Assembly (NCBI RefSeq): GCF_042453785.1
Contig: NC_091671.1
Location: forward strand, 10,052,001-10,116,000
Direction: 5' to 3'
Length of the DNA: 64,000 bases
Origin: Malus domestica
Taxonomy: Eukaryota > Streptophyta > Magnoliopsida > Rosales > Rosaceae
Under the pieces are notes generated by a model. It made no database searches, was not told the DNA's origin, and worked only from the letters and a program-made list of their open reading frames with translations. Below are positions 48,481 through 60,169 of the stretch, one piece after another (the stretch's first letter is position 1; the number at the start of each line of letters is the position of its first letter). Both the position numbers and the translations under genes were made by a program.

Positions 48481-48720
48481 CATCGTCGATCTAAACGAGA
48501 AGTTGCTGGTTCAGTGCGCCAGCTACCTCAGCCTTCAGGACCTCTCTAACTTCGTCTAGACCTGCAACTATCTCAAAAATGTCGCATATTTCGACTCCAT
48601 CTGGCAGCGCTCCTACAGGGAGCGGTGGCCGAGGCAACAACAGTCCTCCGTCTGGGTTCTTGCAGATCCAATTTCAGGCAATAACAGGCGGCTCGGCTTC
48701 AAACAACAATTTCTGGTATT
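48481..48720 (+). pseudogene. Captured F-box gene fragment
   Basis: Translation gives LNEKLLVQCASYLSLQDLSN, FV, a stop (TAG), then TCNYLKNVAYFDSIWQRSY and RERWPRQQQSSVWVLA. The leucine spacing and the FDSIWQRxxxERWP ending are those of a plant F-box domain, the Skp1-binding part of SCF ubiquitin ligase subunits. The in-frame stop and the loss of any clear downstream domain mean no working protein. No intron interrupts it. It lies inside the LTR element, so it is a transduplicated host piece. Confidence 0.7.
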
Positions 48721-49502
48721 TCTGCGATCTAAGAAAAGCAGATCTCGCGAGTTTCGATGGTGGTTGTAAAGGGAAGCAATGGGTTAAATCTTCAAGCTGC
48801 AGCGGCGGGTTCGATCTCCAAGACAGCTTCGGTCGATGAGGGGTTGATAGATCAGTTTCGATGCATGCGGTAGTTTGACAATAGATTGTCGCACGGTGCA
48901 GGAATACAATCCAGTAGGCGTGCGACACAAAACGAGAGAGAAACCGCATGGTAGAGAGATTCTAGAAACATCTGCAAGAAAGCTCATTCTCAGTGACGGG
49001 ACTAAAGTTGTTGTCAAGAACAAAGGAGTGGAGACAGCGCAGGAGCCAGCATTACACAGCACTTGGCCTTACGGATCAAGGACAGAGAAGGAGTGGAGAG
49101 ATAAAGAAAAGCAAATGGGTGGTGTCTGTCCAAGCAACTGTCATTCTAGAGAAAAGCAAAAAAAAAAAAGCAATGGCAATTAAAAACTTAAAGTCAGATG
49201 GTTTCCAAAGGCCAAAGAACATGGGTGGACAGGTATAATTGCGGAAGACCAGAGATAATTGTGAGGGACTCGTGGACCATGCAGAAAGGAAAAGCATAAA
49301 GGAAAAGAAAAAGTAAAAGCAAAAGCTTCGCAGCCATCTGCCATTCCACTACCCAACCTTCAATTGTGCAGATACCATCCTATTATCCAACCATTTACCA
49401 TACTTACCTTCTACAACAGTATTTTTGAATGATGTAATTTATTATTTTTTGGAGACATCTGTAGAAACCCCATCCGAGGGTAATATGTATGAACCCCATC
49501 AG

Positions 49503-49538
<36 letters not shown>

Positions 49539-49719
49539 AACGACAAGCCCAAAATAAATGGGTTGGACTGGAATGTTGCGTGGAGGGCAAAGGCCCATAG
49601 GCCTGAAATAGCACCAACCAGGTCATCAAAAGTACGCCCAGTACTCCACAATTATTCGACAACCTGCCGCTATTACCACCAATCAGGTGATCAAAAGTAC
49701 GCCCAGTACTTCAAGTCAT

Positions 49720-49957
49720 ACATGAGCATTACTCATGTCAATCATACATAAAACATTCATGAACATCACTCATCCAATCATACATAAACATTCATGAGCA
49801 TCACTCATGTCAACATTCATGAGCATTACTCATGTCAACATCCATGAGCATCACTCATGTCAATCAACATAAACATCCATAAGCATCACTCATGTCAACA
49901 TCCATGAGCATCACTCATGTCAATCAACATAAACATGCATGAGCATCACTCATGTCA
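49720..49957. repeat. Short tandem repeat with 'catgagcatcactcatgtcaa' type units
   Basis: The motif CATGAGCATCACTCATG recurs about eight times with interspersed TCAACATAAACAT segments. ATGAGCATCACTCAT is nearly palindromic, so each unit could form a small hairpin. It lies inside the LTR element. Confidence 0.75.
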
Positions 49958-50395
49958 AATCAGCTTCAAAGACTTCATTTACAGAGCTCTAGCTTCAAAG
50001 ACTTCATTTACAGAGCTCTAGCTTCAAAAGCTTCATTTACAGAGCTCTAGCTTCAAAAGCTTCATTTACAAGAGCTCTAGCTTCAAAGACTTCATTTACA
50101 GAGCTCTAGCTTCAAAAGCTTCATTTACAAGAGCTCTAGCTTCAAAGACTTCATTTACAGAGCTCTAGCTTCAAAAGCTTCATTTACAAAAGCTCTAGCT
50201 TTAAAAGCTTCATTTACAGAGCTCTAGCTTCAAAAGCTTCATTTACAAAAGCTCTAGCTTCAAAGACTTCATTTACAGAGCTCTAGCTTCAAAGACTTCA
50301 TTTACAGAGCTCTAGCTTCAAAAGCTTCATTTACAAAAGCTCTAGCTTTAAAAGCTTCATTTACAGAGCTCTAGCTTCAAAGCTTCACTTGCAAA
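49958..50395. repeat. 29-bp tandem array, about 14 units
   Basis: The unit GAGCTCTAGCTTCAAAAGC followed by TTCATTTACA repeats with a 29-30 bp period. Each unit contains the palindrome AGAGCTCT, and many contain AAGCTT. Variants alternate between AAAAGCTTC and AAAGACTTC, suggesting higher-order expansion. Confidence 0.85.
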
Positions 50396-50527
50396 GCTTC
50401 ACCTACAAAGCTTCACCTACAAAGCTTCAATGCAAGGTATACAAATATCGCCTCCTAACAACCGCCACTTCGGCCCATACATGGATTCAATTTGAAGTCT
50501 CCAGCCAACAGACTCTATTGACCGAAG

Positions 50528-50760
50528 ACTTGGGGGACTACATTATGTACCATATATTGGGCCTCAACTGGGCCTCATGAAAAATACTTGGGGGACTCTA
50601 ACCCATTATTTATGTATTAAGGAGCGAGCCCTTATTCTATAAAAGGGACTCCCTCACCATCATTAGAGAGCATCAACTCTAGCCCATCATTCATGTATTG
50701 AGGAGCGAGCCCTTATTCTATAAAGGGGACTCCCTCACCTTCAAACGCCGCAAGCCGAGC
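50528..50760 (+). repeat. LTR-like relic inside the retrotransposon
   Basis: A second purine tract CTTGGGGGACTAC is followed by a sequence like the start of the element's LTR (ATTATGTACCATATATTGGGCC), then twice by a CCTTATTCTATAAA(A)GG promoter-like motif. It looks like a diverged LTR of a related family. The real 3' LTR comes about 200 bp later, after another copy of the same purine tract. Confidence 0.5.
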
Positions 50761-50956
50761 CAACCAAGGCAACACAAGCTACAAGCAAAGCGGCCTCGCA
50801 ACATGTGCTACTTCTAGTTGAGCATCATTTCAGATTGGGCACCGCCTCATATCAAGCATTAGTTCTAGACGACATCTAGTTACTTCGGCCCACACATGGA
50901 CTGAATTTCAAGTCTCCAGCCAAAAGACTCTCTTGACTGAAGACTTGGGGGACTAC

Positions 50957-51330
50957 TGTTTATACCATATTTAGGGCCTCGTATTTAGATCTCGTACAAA
51001 TACTCAGGGGACTTAAATGTAATTATGGGATAGAGGAAGGGGCAAATATGTAATAAGTGAGGAGTCCTTATTCTATAAAAGGACCCCTCACCCTCACAAT
51101 TGGGGAGAGGCTCATTCTCACCCTCAGAGGCCATTTCTGAAGCTTCTCTCAACGCTCTCACTCTTAGAGCTCTCTCTCTCCCTCACTTCTCAGAGAAATA
51201 CAATACAATCAGTGTGGACGTAGCCCAAACCTTGGGGTGAACCACGATAACTCTTGTGTCATTTACATTAAATGCAGATTCACGGTCGGATTTACGTTGT
51301 ACCAAGACCATCCGGTTTTGTGCATCAACA
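50957..51330 (+). repeat. 3' LTR
   Basis: 374 bp, matching the 5' LTR throughout with scattered substitutions and short indels. Confidence 0.9.
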
Positions 51331-51720
51331 GAGTAGAAAATAAAACTGACCATTGCAACTAGCGAAAGGTACAAATCTGTACTCTTAGTTCTCGTGTGAA
51401 ACTTCCCTCCAAGGTTCCGGGTCATTTAACAAAACCAGAACCCAAAACAAAACCAGAATCCCACTTTGATATTATCTACAACAAAACAAACATATTAAGC
51501 AGCTCTTACAATTTTGAAATCCTTGATATCCTCACGTCAGCCTTCAAATATGTCCTCATATGTTTGTTTTCATTGATTTAATCGTTTTAATATCATTAAT
51601 TAAACAGTTTTTGTTTGCTAATCATCCCTATTTAATCAGCAAGGCAGCCTAATACAAAGCCCTTTTGGAAAAACATTTTGGTAATTAGTCTCTAATTACA
51701 TAACTTTTAGTTAGATTAGT

Positions 51721-52266
51721 ATGTCTTCATGGATCGTAGCTTCTGTTGCTACTATTTCCAGCTTCACCCTCCTCTTCGCTTACTACAAGATACTCCAACG
51801 CCTTTGTAGACGACTTCAGAGCACAGGCTTCTCGAGAAACCCGAACCTAAGGCCTGTACCGAACGAGTTCAACCTAGACGATGCCTGGCTCGAGTCTCAG
51901 AGCAACGGACTGGACTTCTCGGTCGCTCGGTCTCTTCCCGTGACTCAGTTCAAGAAGAAAGATGAAGTTGAGGATGCCGAACGGAGGCCTGGCCAGAGCT
52001 ACACAGACTGCGCAATCTGCTTAGGGGAGTTCGAAGACGGGGAATGGATAAAAGAACTACCGAAATGCTCCCATGAATTCCACATTGCTTGCATAGACAT
52101 TTGGTTTGCGTCTCACTCAAACTGTCCCATATGCAGATCACAGGTCTATGATCCTATGCATGATTCTCCTGTTCCCACGCAAACTCCGGAAGAAACATTG
52201 AGCCGAGATGAAACCGAAGAAGGGGCGTCGCATTTCGAAATGCTGCGATCGTCCACCATGACGTGA
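51721..52266 (+). CDS. ATL-type RING-H2 E3 ubiquitin ligase
   Basis: An intronless frame of 181 residues, as in most ATL genes. Residues 5-25 form a membrane segment. The ATL signature GLD is at 63-65 within NGLDFSVARSLPVTQF. The RING-H2 ligands are C97, C100, C116, H118, H121, C124, C135 and C138, with W128 in IDIWF. The last 40 residues are acidic and Ser/Thr-rich. Known ATL proteins are membrane-anchored ubiquitin ligases that pair the RING with an E2 enzyme and act in stress, defence or growth responses. The substrate cannot be told from the sequence. All zinc ligands are present, so it should be active. It lies 390 bp after the LTR element, which may have brought new promoter sequence. 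Confidence 0.92.
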   Translation: MSSWIVASVATISSFTLLFAYYKILQRLCRRLQSTGFSRNPNLRPVPNEFNLDDAWLESQSNGLDFSVARSLPVTQFKKKDEVEDAERRPGQSYTDCAICLGEFEDGEWIKELPKCSHEFHIACIDIWFASHSNCPICRSQVYDPMHDSPVPTQTPEETLSRDETEEGASHFEMLRSSTMT

Positions 52267-52870
52267 AGCAAGATATGCTCATTGATTTTTTTTCCCAATT
52301 CAAAAGGATTAGAGAAACAATGACTTGCATAGATACTCAAGATATGCTCAATATATTTTCGACACTGTCGTACATGTTATGCTATCAGACTTCGAAGAGA
52401 TTCACTCATTCAAACAGGAATCCACATTAATATCCGATTAATATAGTTAACTTGAAGCTTTCTTCAATTGGATCTTGCAAATGAAACTTGTGTTTGAAGC
52501 AACAACCCAGACACCTTTGTCTCAGTACCTACCTAGTCTGCCTACAAACATGACGGAAATTTAACGATTGCAAGACTTCCAACCACAGCCGGTAGCGATT
52601 CTCAATATGCAACACCGTCAGCCATACCGTCATTGTATGAACAGACTTACAATGAACGGCTGGATTCATAACACATTTAGTCATTAACCATTCGTTAATA
52701 TGCAAAAATGTCATCGCATATGAAAACAGAAATAATGTGAGAACTGCAGTTATAACCACAAAAGATAAAAGACTAGTAATCGGATATCAAAAGGTGTTAC
52801 AACTTCAAAACTAAAACAGAGCCACCGCAAACTCACAGAACTCCCCTCTTAGCGAAGCTTTGCCGCTAAC

Positions 52871-54854
52871 TTAGATGATACCGATTTTGTTTGCCACATC
52901 CAAAGCATCGTAGTCAGGGGTTAGCCTAACATAAGCCTTTTTGGTACCATCGGGCCTGGATCAAAAAAAAAAAAATATTATCAGAAACAAGTATGGATCA
53001 CAAGCCAGTAATCTTAATGAACTACGATGCCATAATTATTACAAAATTGAAACTATATACCCATTGAAAAAAAAAATGATCATTATTTTTCTCCGTTCAC
53101 CACCACTAGTAACCTGTCATAATTGTACACATTTAAGGAAGTGTGTCCACACCAAGGTACTCGGATCAAATCATGAGCTACATATCTCATGCCTCATAAG
53201 CCTTCGAAAAATAAAGCAATTTGGACAAAGTCACACGGGACAGCTCATGCATCAAATATTAAAACTTGCAAAAAATGCATTAAACTAACATCTTGGCCGA
53301 AGTAAAAGAGCTTATACACAATTATTCTTGAAGGAGGTCTGTTTACATAATCAAGGCAACTTTGCAAAATTTTGAAAAAGAGACATCCGTTGTTCTTCTT
53401 TAGGCAGTATTCTAATGTCGAAATTGTACTAACCTGATCAAGGTATTCACTTTCTTGGTCTGAATGTCGTACATCTTCTTGACTGCATCCTTGATTTTCT
53501 TCTTGTCAGCACGTATGTCAACAATAAAGACCAAAGTGTTGTTATCTTCAATCTTCTTCATTGCAGACTCAGTGGTAAGAGGATATTTCAATATTTGATA
53601 ATGATCAAGCTTGTTCCTCGGTGTAGCACTAATACGAGGGTACTTAGGGTTCCTCTCCTTTTTCAATGTCCTAGGGCGGTGAAATGTAACTGAGGTTCTG
53701 ATCTTCTTAACTTTCTTAACAGCAGGGCCAGATTTCAAAGCCCTTGCAGCCTTCACGGCTTGTGACTTTGGGTCAGCCTTTTTTGAAACATCAGCTGCAA
53801 AAGATATGCACCGGTAAGACAGAACCTACTTAAAATTTTATCCATATAAATCTTCTCGTAGCTCATTGGAGAGGGGAAAGTCGTACGGGTACTTATGTGA
53901 AAGAACGTACTACACGCAATGAGTATGGGAATTAAGAGTGGAAAATGAATTTGCATCACCTACGGTTACTGATTAAACAAAACCCAAGCCATTGCAGAGC
54001 CAATTACATCTTGTCAATATCTACTGAAAGGAGCGATGAAAATTTGCCAAGTACAAGCTAACGTTAACAGGCATTGACCTATAACTAGAATGCTAGCAGA
54101 CGAGTCGTAATTAAAACCCACACCAAAGATGTTCAAATCCAATTGACTATTAGCTTATAAATTTTATCTTCCAATTCCCTTGACACCCCTAGATTCTGAC
54201 TGCACCGTGCACACGAAACTTAACAAAACTAAACTCCAAATTTTCCATTCGATTGGCTAAACAATTGAATTCTAACAGAGACCCTGTGACAGGTTTCATT
54301 CCTAACTATAAAAAAAAAAACTCCACAACTCATAAGCTCTAATCATTGATACATTCATGTGCAGTTAATGACTGCGATGTAAATAGGAAAAGGAAACATG
54401 TAGCGGTAAACTGAATATGACGGTGAAGATTTCTTTTGTTTAGCCGATTCCTCAAATTTCACAGCAGCCATTAATTTAGGAACGTATAAAGTTGTTCTTA
54501 GAACAATGAGAACTCACACAATGATTAAAGGTTAAAAAAAAGAAATTAGGGTTTTGCACAAACATAGAGCAATCTAACCCATTTGGTTCATCAGAAAATG
54601 CGGCATACAATCTTAGTTTCCATACCAACAAGAACCCAAGAGATCCACCTCCGACGACAATTCGGTTAATTTGAATTCATTTTTCACTAACTAATGCTAA
54701 GACTCATGCCAAGAGAAATAAAATATATCGAGATTTTGATGCAATAACTAGACTTTGCACCATTTTCTCAGCAACCAAACAGAAACATAGGAAAAAAAAT
54801 TGAAGCACGACAAGATAATGAGAATGAAGGGGCAGTACCTTTACGTGGAGCCAT
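52871..54854 (-). CDS. RPL23A: 60S ribosomal protein uL23 (RPL23A)
   Basis: Three exons on the minus strand, 54854-54839 (MAPRK), 53794-53434 and 52955-52871, give 153 residues ending [12 protein letters not shown]. The basic N-terminus ([17 protein letters not shown]) and the block [20 protein letters not shown] are those of plant cytosolic uL23, a large-subunit protein at the polypeptide exit tunnel that docks the signal recognition particle and nascent-chain factors. Introns have GT-AG ends and keep the frame; the first lies directly after the fifth codon, as in many plant ribosomal protein genes. Telo-box motifs lie upstream. The earliest ATG in good context was used. No defect is seen. 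Confidence 0.95.
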
Positions 54855-54901
54855 TGATGCCGACGAAGAAGCTCTGGTTATATTCCCAAATCACCACCTG
54901 G

Positions 54902-55057
54902 AAACCCTAAAAGGACACACAGATAGATACAGCACGTAAATTTCAATACTTTCTCAGTTTTCAAAAGCGTGTGTCTGCAGAGAGCGAGACAGAGACCTGC
55001 CGGCGTGAAGCTGAACCAGTAGGGTTTACGGTGGAGGAGGAAGCAGGGGTTATATAT
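54902..55057 (-). promoter_or_regulatory. Ribosomal-protein-type promoter with telo-box motifs
   Basis: On the minus strand a TATA-like TATATAA lies at about 55051-55057, followed by AAACCCTA (55020-55027), the telo-box common near the transcription start of plant ribosomal protein genes. A second AAACCCTAA in the opposite direction is at 54902-54910. Confidence 0.6.
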
Positions 55058-55189
55058 GGAGTACTCGAAATTACATAAATGTCCACGTATGTTATTTGAT
55101 TTACCCGCATGAGCATTGGGCTTTCTCGCGGGAATGTGGACCCGACTTGAAAACTCAGGCCGAAGTCCAATTGTATGGTTTGATGTAGC

Positions 55190-56380
55190 AATTTGTCTGA
55201 GAATCAGGGCCCGTTTTGGCTTCTCTAAAAAGCACTTTTGTTAGAAAAGCGTTGAAATTTTTATTCAAAGTCAAGTGCTTTCTCTAGCCCAGTAAGAGAA
55301 CGGCTTTTATGGCTCAGCAGTATTTTAAAAAATTTCTGCTAAACAGCGTCAAAGACGTTTTCTGTTGTCATATAAACATATCTAAACTTACGAGCCACAA
55401 TAAACAGTTTACTTTATGTCCCATCTTTGTTCCTTTTTTTCCAAGCGGAAAAGACTTGGCTGCTGAAAGATTTAAGAAATGCTATTGAAAGATTCAGGAG
55501 GTGCTACTGAATCTTCAGCAGCCAAGTCTCGTTCTTTCTAAGTTGGTCTTGTCTTCCTTTGTAATTGGTGTCAAAACCGAAACCCTCCTGACCACGGCCA
55601 ACCCATATCCCTTTGGATCGGCGAACTTTGCCGGGTTGTTTGTCATTAGACTCATCGTTCGGCCCTTATGTCTCTCAAAATCTGTCCAAAATTATTTAAA
55701 CAAAGGTTTTGTAAGTCACATTTCATACACACGTCTAGAAAAATGATCTTTTAACTGATTGTAAATGTACGTTATAGATTAACAGTTTGACAATATAAGA
55801 GTTTGTACAAATGATCTGGGCACCGATCCCATATTCACGAGAATCAACGACTAGTCCGAGTTCTCCGTTGGCATGGACTGTGTCATGGCGTTGGCCCTGC
55901 AGATGTAGGCTTGAAGTTTGTGGCCTAGACCAATGCCTCTTCATGACCTCTGAAAATGTTAAATAATGTTTTATCCTAATTTTACATGTGGTTTGCGATC
56001 GTTTGTTTAAAAAAAAAAAAAAAACAAAAACTCTTCAAAACTATTATTTGACCAAATCAACGGTCGATCTTGTACTGTACAAGAATGAACATTTTCGGAT
56101 TTTTCCAGTCTTTGGAACCTGAGCGAGGGAGAGGCCGCTGACGTGTCCACACTTTTCAAAAGCCAGGGAAACAACAGTCTTCCAGACAACACACATTACG
56201 GAGAGAAATCGCCGCCGGAGATTCCGATACGCTGCTCGCTGCTACTGCTAAATCCGCCACGTGTCCCCCTAACTCTATTTGATCACAGTCATCGAGCCCC
56301 GCGCCATTTCTCCGGCGACCTAACGGCACCGTATTCGACACAAGCTTCCAGGCGAACTCCATCAGCTACACTCTTCACGA
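55190..56380. other. Divergent intergenic region
   Basis: Lies between the divergent uL23 and nucleotide-sugar transporter genes. It contains AAGCACTTTT-type repeat sequence at about 55208-55480 (MITE-like, borders not fixed) and an A run at 56012-56025. The last 250 bases are GC-richer and probably hold the transporter's leader. Confidence 0.4.
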
Positions 56381-56387
56381 TCGTGCT

Positions 56388-59300
56388 ATGGCCGAAACGA
56401 CGACGTTGCCGGGCGCTACGCAGCCGAGCAAGCTGTGGAAAGGGGTTTTCGCGGTGGCCGGAATCATGACCACGCTCGTCACCTACGGCGTTCTTCAGGT
56501 TCCTAATTCCCTCGCATTTCTCTTATCCTTCGAATCCATCTCCGTTTTCTTGGCGGAAATGTTGAATCTTTTGCTTCGATTTCTTGCAGGAGAAGATCAT
56601 GAGAGTGCCGTACGGCGACGACAAGGCGTTTTTCAAGTACTCGCTTTTCCTTGTCTTCTGCAACCGCATCATGACGTCGGCGGTCTCCGCCGTTGCTTTG
56701 TTGGCGAGAAAGAAGGCTCTGGATCCCGTCGCTCCGGTTTACAAGTACTGCCTTGTATCGATTTCGAACATACTAACGACTACATGTCAATATGAGGTGA
56801 GAGCTGCGGTCTTTAATTTTTTTTGCAGAATATGTAATTTTTTTTTAGTTTTGATTGATTTCGTACATTTCGGTGACCACAGGCTCTCAAATACGTCAGC
56901 TTTCCGGTTCAAACGCTTGCGAAATGCGCCAAGATGATACCTGTGATGGTAAGAAAATACAGTTCGATCAGTTATGGTGCTTCATTGTACTATTTCTGAG
57001 TAGTTTTATCTGTTTGGTTAATTTTTGTCATGATTTATTGTCAAGCTGAGTAACATGTTGTTCGAATTCGAAGTTTCAAACTATAAAAAATGCTCGAAGC
57101 ATTCAACTTATCTAGTGTGCTGGATAAGAAAAAATGGTAAACTTGCACGCGTGACGAGATTTTCTCAAGGGCTAAACATGCTTGATTGATCAGTGAGCTC
57201 CAAATGTTTGAACGTGTGGAAGTTGGGCTTGAGGTGTGACCTATTAGTGAAGAGACTAATTGAGAAACTTAAGTATCTTTTTCATGAGGGACATATGATC
57301 TTGTGTTCTTTGGTTTGCCAATTCATGGGGTTATTCTTTATGCAGGTTTGGGGCACTATCATTATGCAAAAGAAATATAGGGGACCGGACTATTTTTTGG
57401 CATTTTTAGTGACAGTGGGCTGTTCAATATTCATTCTATATCCGGTATGGTCCGATTCCCTGTCGAATTCTTTAAAATTTTCCACTGAGGTGTGCACATA
57501 CAAAGGATTGTTTTGAAAATTGGTCTTAATTGTTAGCATGCCACTTTTTTGTAATACTCGTAAATGACCATGGTCTCTGATTCGTGCTGCAAGTTTCTTT
57601 AGATTTCTCTATCAGCCATGCACATATGGATGATGGTACATTAGGAACTTGCAACCAATGCCAGCATGCTACCACTTTGCATCCATGTGTATAAATTTCC
57701 ATTTCCTTTCCTTTCTATATAGAATCTCTTGCAAAACTAGAATACATGTAAGTACACTTATGCCTTCCAAGTTTCTTGAACAATGGCTGCTGTATGGTGC
57801 ATGGTGATATTATTGTATGAATGGAATATTTGTTAGTTGAAGATGTTTCCTGTTTAGTTTCATAGTTGGCCATAGAACTCCCAGAACTACTATCCCTCAG
57901 TTTCAAAGCCAAAGATTCATCCCAGTTTAGGTTGTTTATTACAATCAATTGGGTGACTGCTGTTTACATGTTAGCCTCGTTCATATCTTAGTATGATCAC
58001 AGTACCATGCACCTTTGACTTACCACACTTGAGTGTCTTATGTACGCACTCTGTGAGCGCATTTGACAATAAATAGGGTGTGCTTAATATCCCTGAAATT
58101 CTATTGTTTAGCAAAGAGATATTAATGAATACTCCTTTGCTTTGTTTTCTGAAAATGGTCTAATTAATTAGAGGAAATTCCATATACATTCATGTATGCG
58201 GCTGTTTTGTGAGATGGTGATAATTCTAATAGGAAAAGTGTAGTTCTTTGATTTAAGTAGAACTAATTGTTTGCGCTTTTGAATGTAGGCAGGATCTGCT
58301 GACATTGGTCCATCTGATATATACGGTAGAGGAAGAGAAAATACCATATGGGGCATTTCCCTTATGGTTGGTTATCTTGGGTATTAACATGAACCCTCTC
58401 TTTATTAGATGGTTATGATTTGTCAAAAAAGAATTTGTTGCTAGCTGATGAGATGAACAGACTAAATCCACTTCTACCAATTCAAAAATATTAATATATA
58501 CCTATTTTACCAAAAATGTGCCATCAAACTTTATCTCCATGTCTTGATGTTTAGTTGCTAGGGTAACAATAATTTATGATACCAACGCAGCTCCAATATG
58601 TTAATTGCTTACAATGAATTAATGCTCCTTTACAGAAGCAAACCATAACAAAACTAGTAGTTTAAAGTTTTTCTCCTTGCAATTGATTATGAGTGCAGCA
58701 CTGGCAGTGTGGGTGATTTTTCTTTTGTCTATTTTTCTTTTCTTTACCTTTTACAGCGTATAGCAATAACACTGAGAATTTGACCAATAAAAAAGAACCG
58801 ATGAAATTGGGAATATTTGAAACAAGATACTTGGAACCAAAAATTTATAGATTTAAGATGCTGCTTTCTTTGCCTAATAGGTTTGATGGATTTACAAGCA
58901 CGTTCCAAGATAAGCTATTTAAGGGCTATGATATGGAGATACACAATCAAATATTTTACACCACATTCTGTTCTTGTGTTCTCAGCCTTACAGGTAATAT
59001 TCTTATTCAGATCTTGTTGCTCCATAAGTAGTTATTAATCACACAGAGAGATATTTCGTAGCGGGGTTGTCTATGCTTCATATTGCTTACCAGGATTCAG
59101 TGTTCATATGTTGTCACAATTTATGTTGCGGATTTCATATCATTATCTTGCCTTTAATCCAACTTCAAAGTTATCCAAGCATGTGTTTGTGTGTTCACTG
59201 AAGGTTGTGAGTATTACTACTATGTGTGTACTAGGTACCGCATGAGCCACTGGTTGATCACTGGTTCAATGGTGTTTGAATATTTTTTCAGTTGCTTAAA

Positions 59301-60163
59301 CTTATCTGCACTTACCAGCTGCTTTATATTTTTTTTATTTTTTTATTTTTTTATTTTTAACCTTTTAGCGATGAGTTGTTGATTCTGTTAAATTTTCAGG
59401 TCTTCTACTACAAGGGCAACTTCTGCCAGCAATTCATTTTGTTTCTTCCCACAATGATTGTTTCTTTGACATTGCATTGCTTTCCACTGTAAGAGATTTT
59501 TCCTTCTTATCATGGTATCTGTTAATGTTAAGTGTTTAATTACTTTGTATTTATTTAGCAGATGCTTCTAATTTTTTTTAGTGCTAGTGGCCGTTGTTTA
59601 AGTTTTTCTCTTTCCCACCGTGCCAAATTTTTTCTTTCTCTTGTCGTGTCTTCTCATCTGTCTGTTGGTTTCCTTTTCTTTTCCTTCCTGATTTGTAAGT
59701 GTTTTGTGTTGCAGGTAGCAACAGCGAGCCAGTTTTTTATTTCTTACACAATTCGCACTTTTGGTGCTCTCACATTTGCCACAATAATGACCACAAGACA
59801 GGTAAGTCATATCTCTCCAAACTAATCCTTGTAAGCGTTCCCACTTCTCCGTTATTAGTGCTTCTAATTAGTGGTGTCTCTCTCTTTGGTATTGAAGCTG
59901 GCCAGCATTATGCTATCGTGCCTGTGGTTTTCGCACCCCCTTAGCCGGGAACAGTGGTTGGGAGCTGTAAGCCTCAACCTCAAACGCAGTAATTTTTGTA
60001 TTTCTGTTTTGTTTCCCCAAATCCCAAATAACGCTACTTTTGTTACAATGACCAGGTTGTTGTCTTTGGTTCCCTATATGCGAAAAGCTTCATGAGAACG
60101 AAGCCTTCACCTTCCCAACAAACTCAGAATGGAGCTTCGAGTCCAGTGAAGGGGATCCCTTGA
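56388..60163 (+). CDS. UAA-type nucleotide-sugar (UDP-galactose-like) transporter
   Basis: Ten exons: 56388-56498, 56590-56796, 56883-56948, 57346-57444, 58289-58380, 58881-58993, 59400-59488, 59715-59801, 59898-59966, 60056-60163. All joins keep frame and give 346 residues starting MAETTTLPGATQPSKLWKGV. About ten hydrophobic segments are visible. The blocks TCQYEALKYVSFPVQTLAKC, KMIPVM, FDGFTSTFQDKLF and ISYTIRTFGALTFATIMTTR are the conserved signature of the SLC35B/UAA family. Relatives in Arabidopsis called UTR2/UTR5 group here better than UTR1/UTR3. These antiporters bring nucleotide sugars into the ER or Golgi for glycosylation or cell-wall synthesis; the exact substrate is not decided by sequence. 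The C-terminus is Ser/Pro/Gln-rich without a clear ER-return lysine motif. Confidence 0.92.
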
Positions 60164-60169
60164 TAGTGT

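Larger units (their letters stand above)
47572..51330 (+). mobile_element. Complete non-autonomous LTR retrotransposon, 3,759 bp
   Basis: LTRs are at 47572-47952 and 50957-51330, both beginning TGTTTATACC and ending GCATCAACA. The exact 5-bp target duplication GAGTA is at 47567-47571 and 51331-51335. The primer site TTTGGCGCCGTCTGTGGGAA follows the 5' LTR, and a purine-rich ACTTGGGGGACTAC precedes the 3' LTR. The LTRs differ by roughly twenty substitutions plus small indels by eye, so the insertion is not recent. The interior has no gag-pol; it has an F-box gene fragment, two tandem arrays and an LTR-like relic. It is oriented with the DUF1635 gene and could be transcribed from its own TATAAAAG at 47689. 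Confidence 0.92.

Noticed and set aside
49720..50395. Tandem arrays as a CRISPR array
   Set aside because: The units are directly adjacent with no unique spacers, and this is a plant genome.
52941..53288. Open frame on + between exons of the uL23 gene
   Set aside because: It lies in the intron of a well-supported minus-strand gene and is AT-rich with no protein similarity.
55208..55480. MITE with AAGCACTTTT motifs
   Set aside because: The composition suggests a known plant repeat type, but I could not fix ends or a target duplication, so it is noted only within the intergenic entry.
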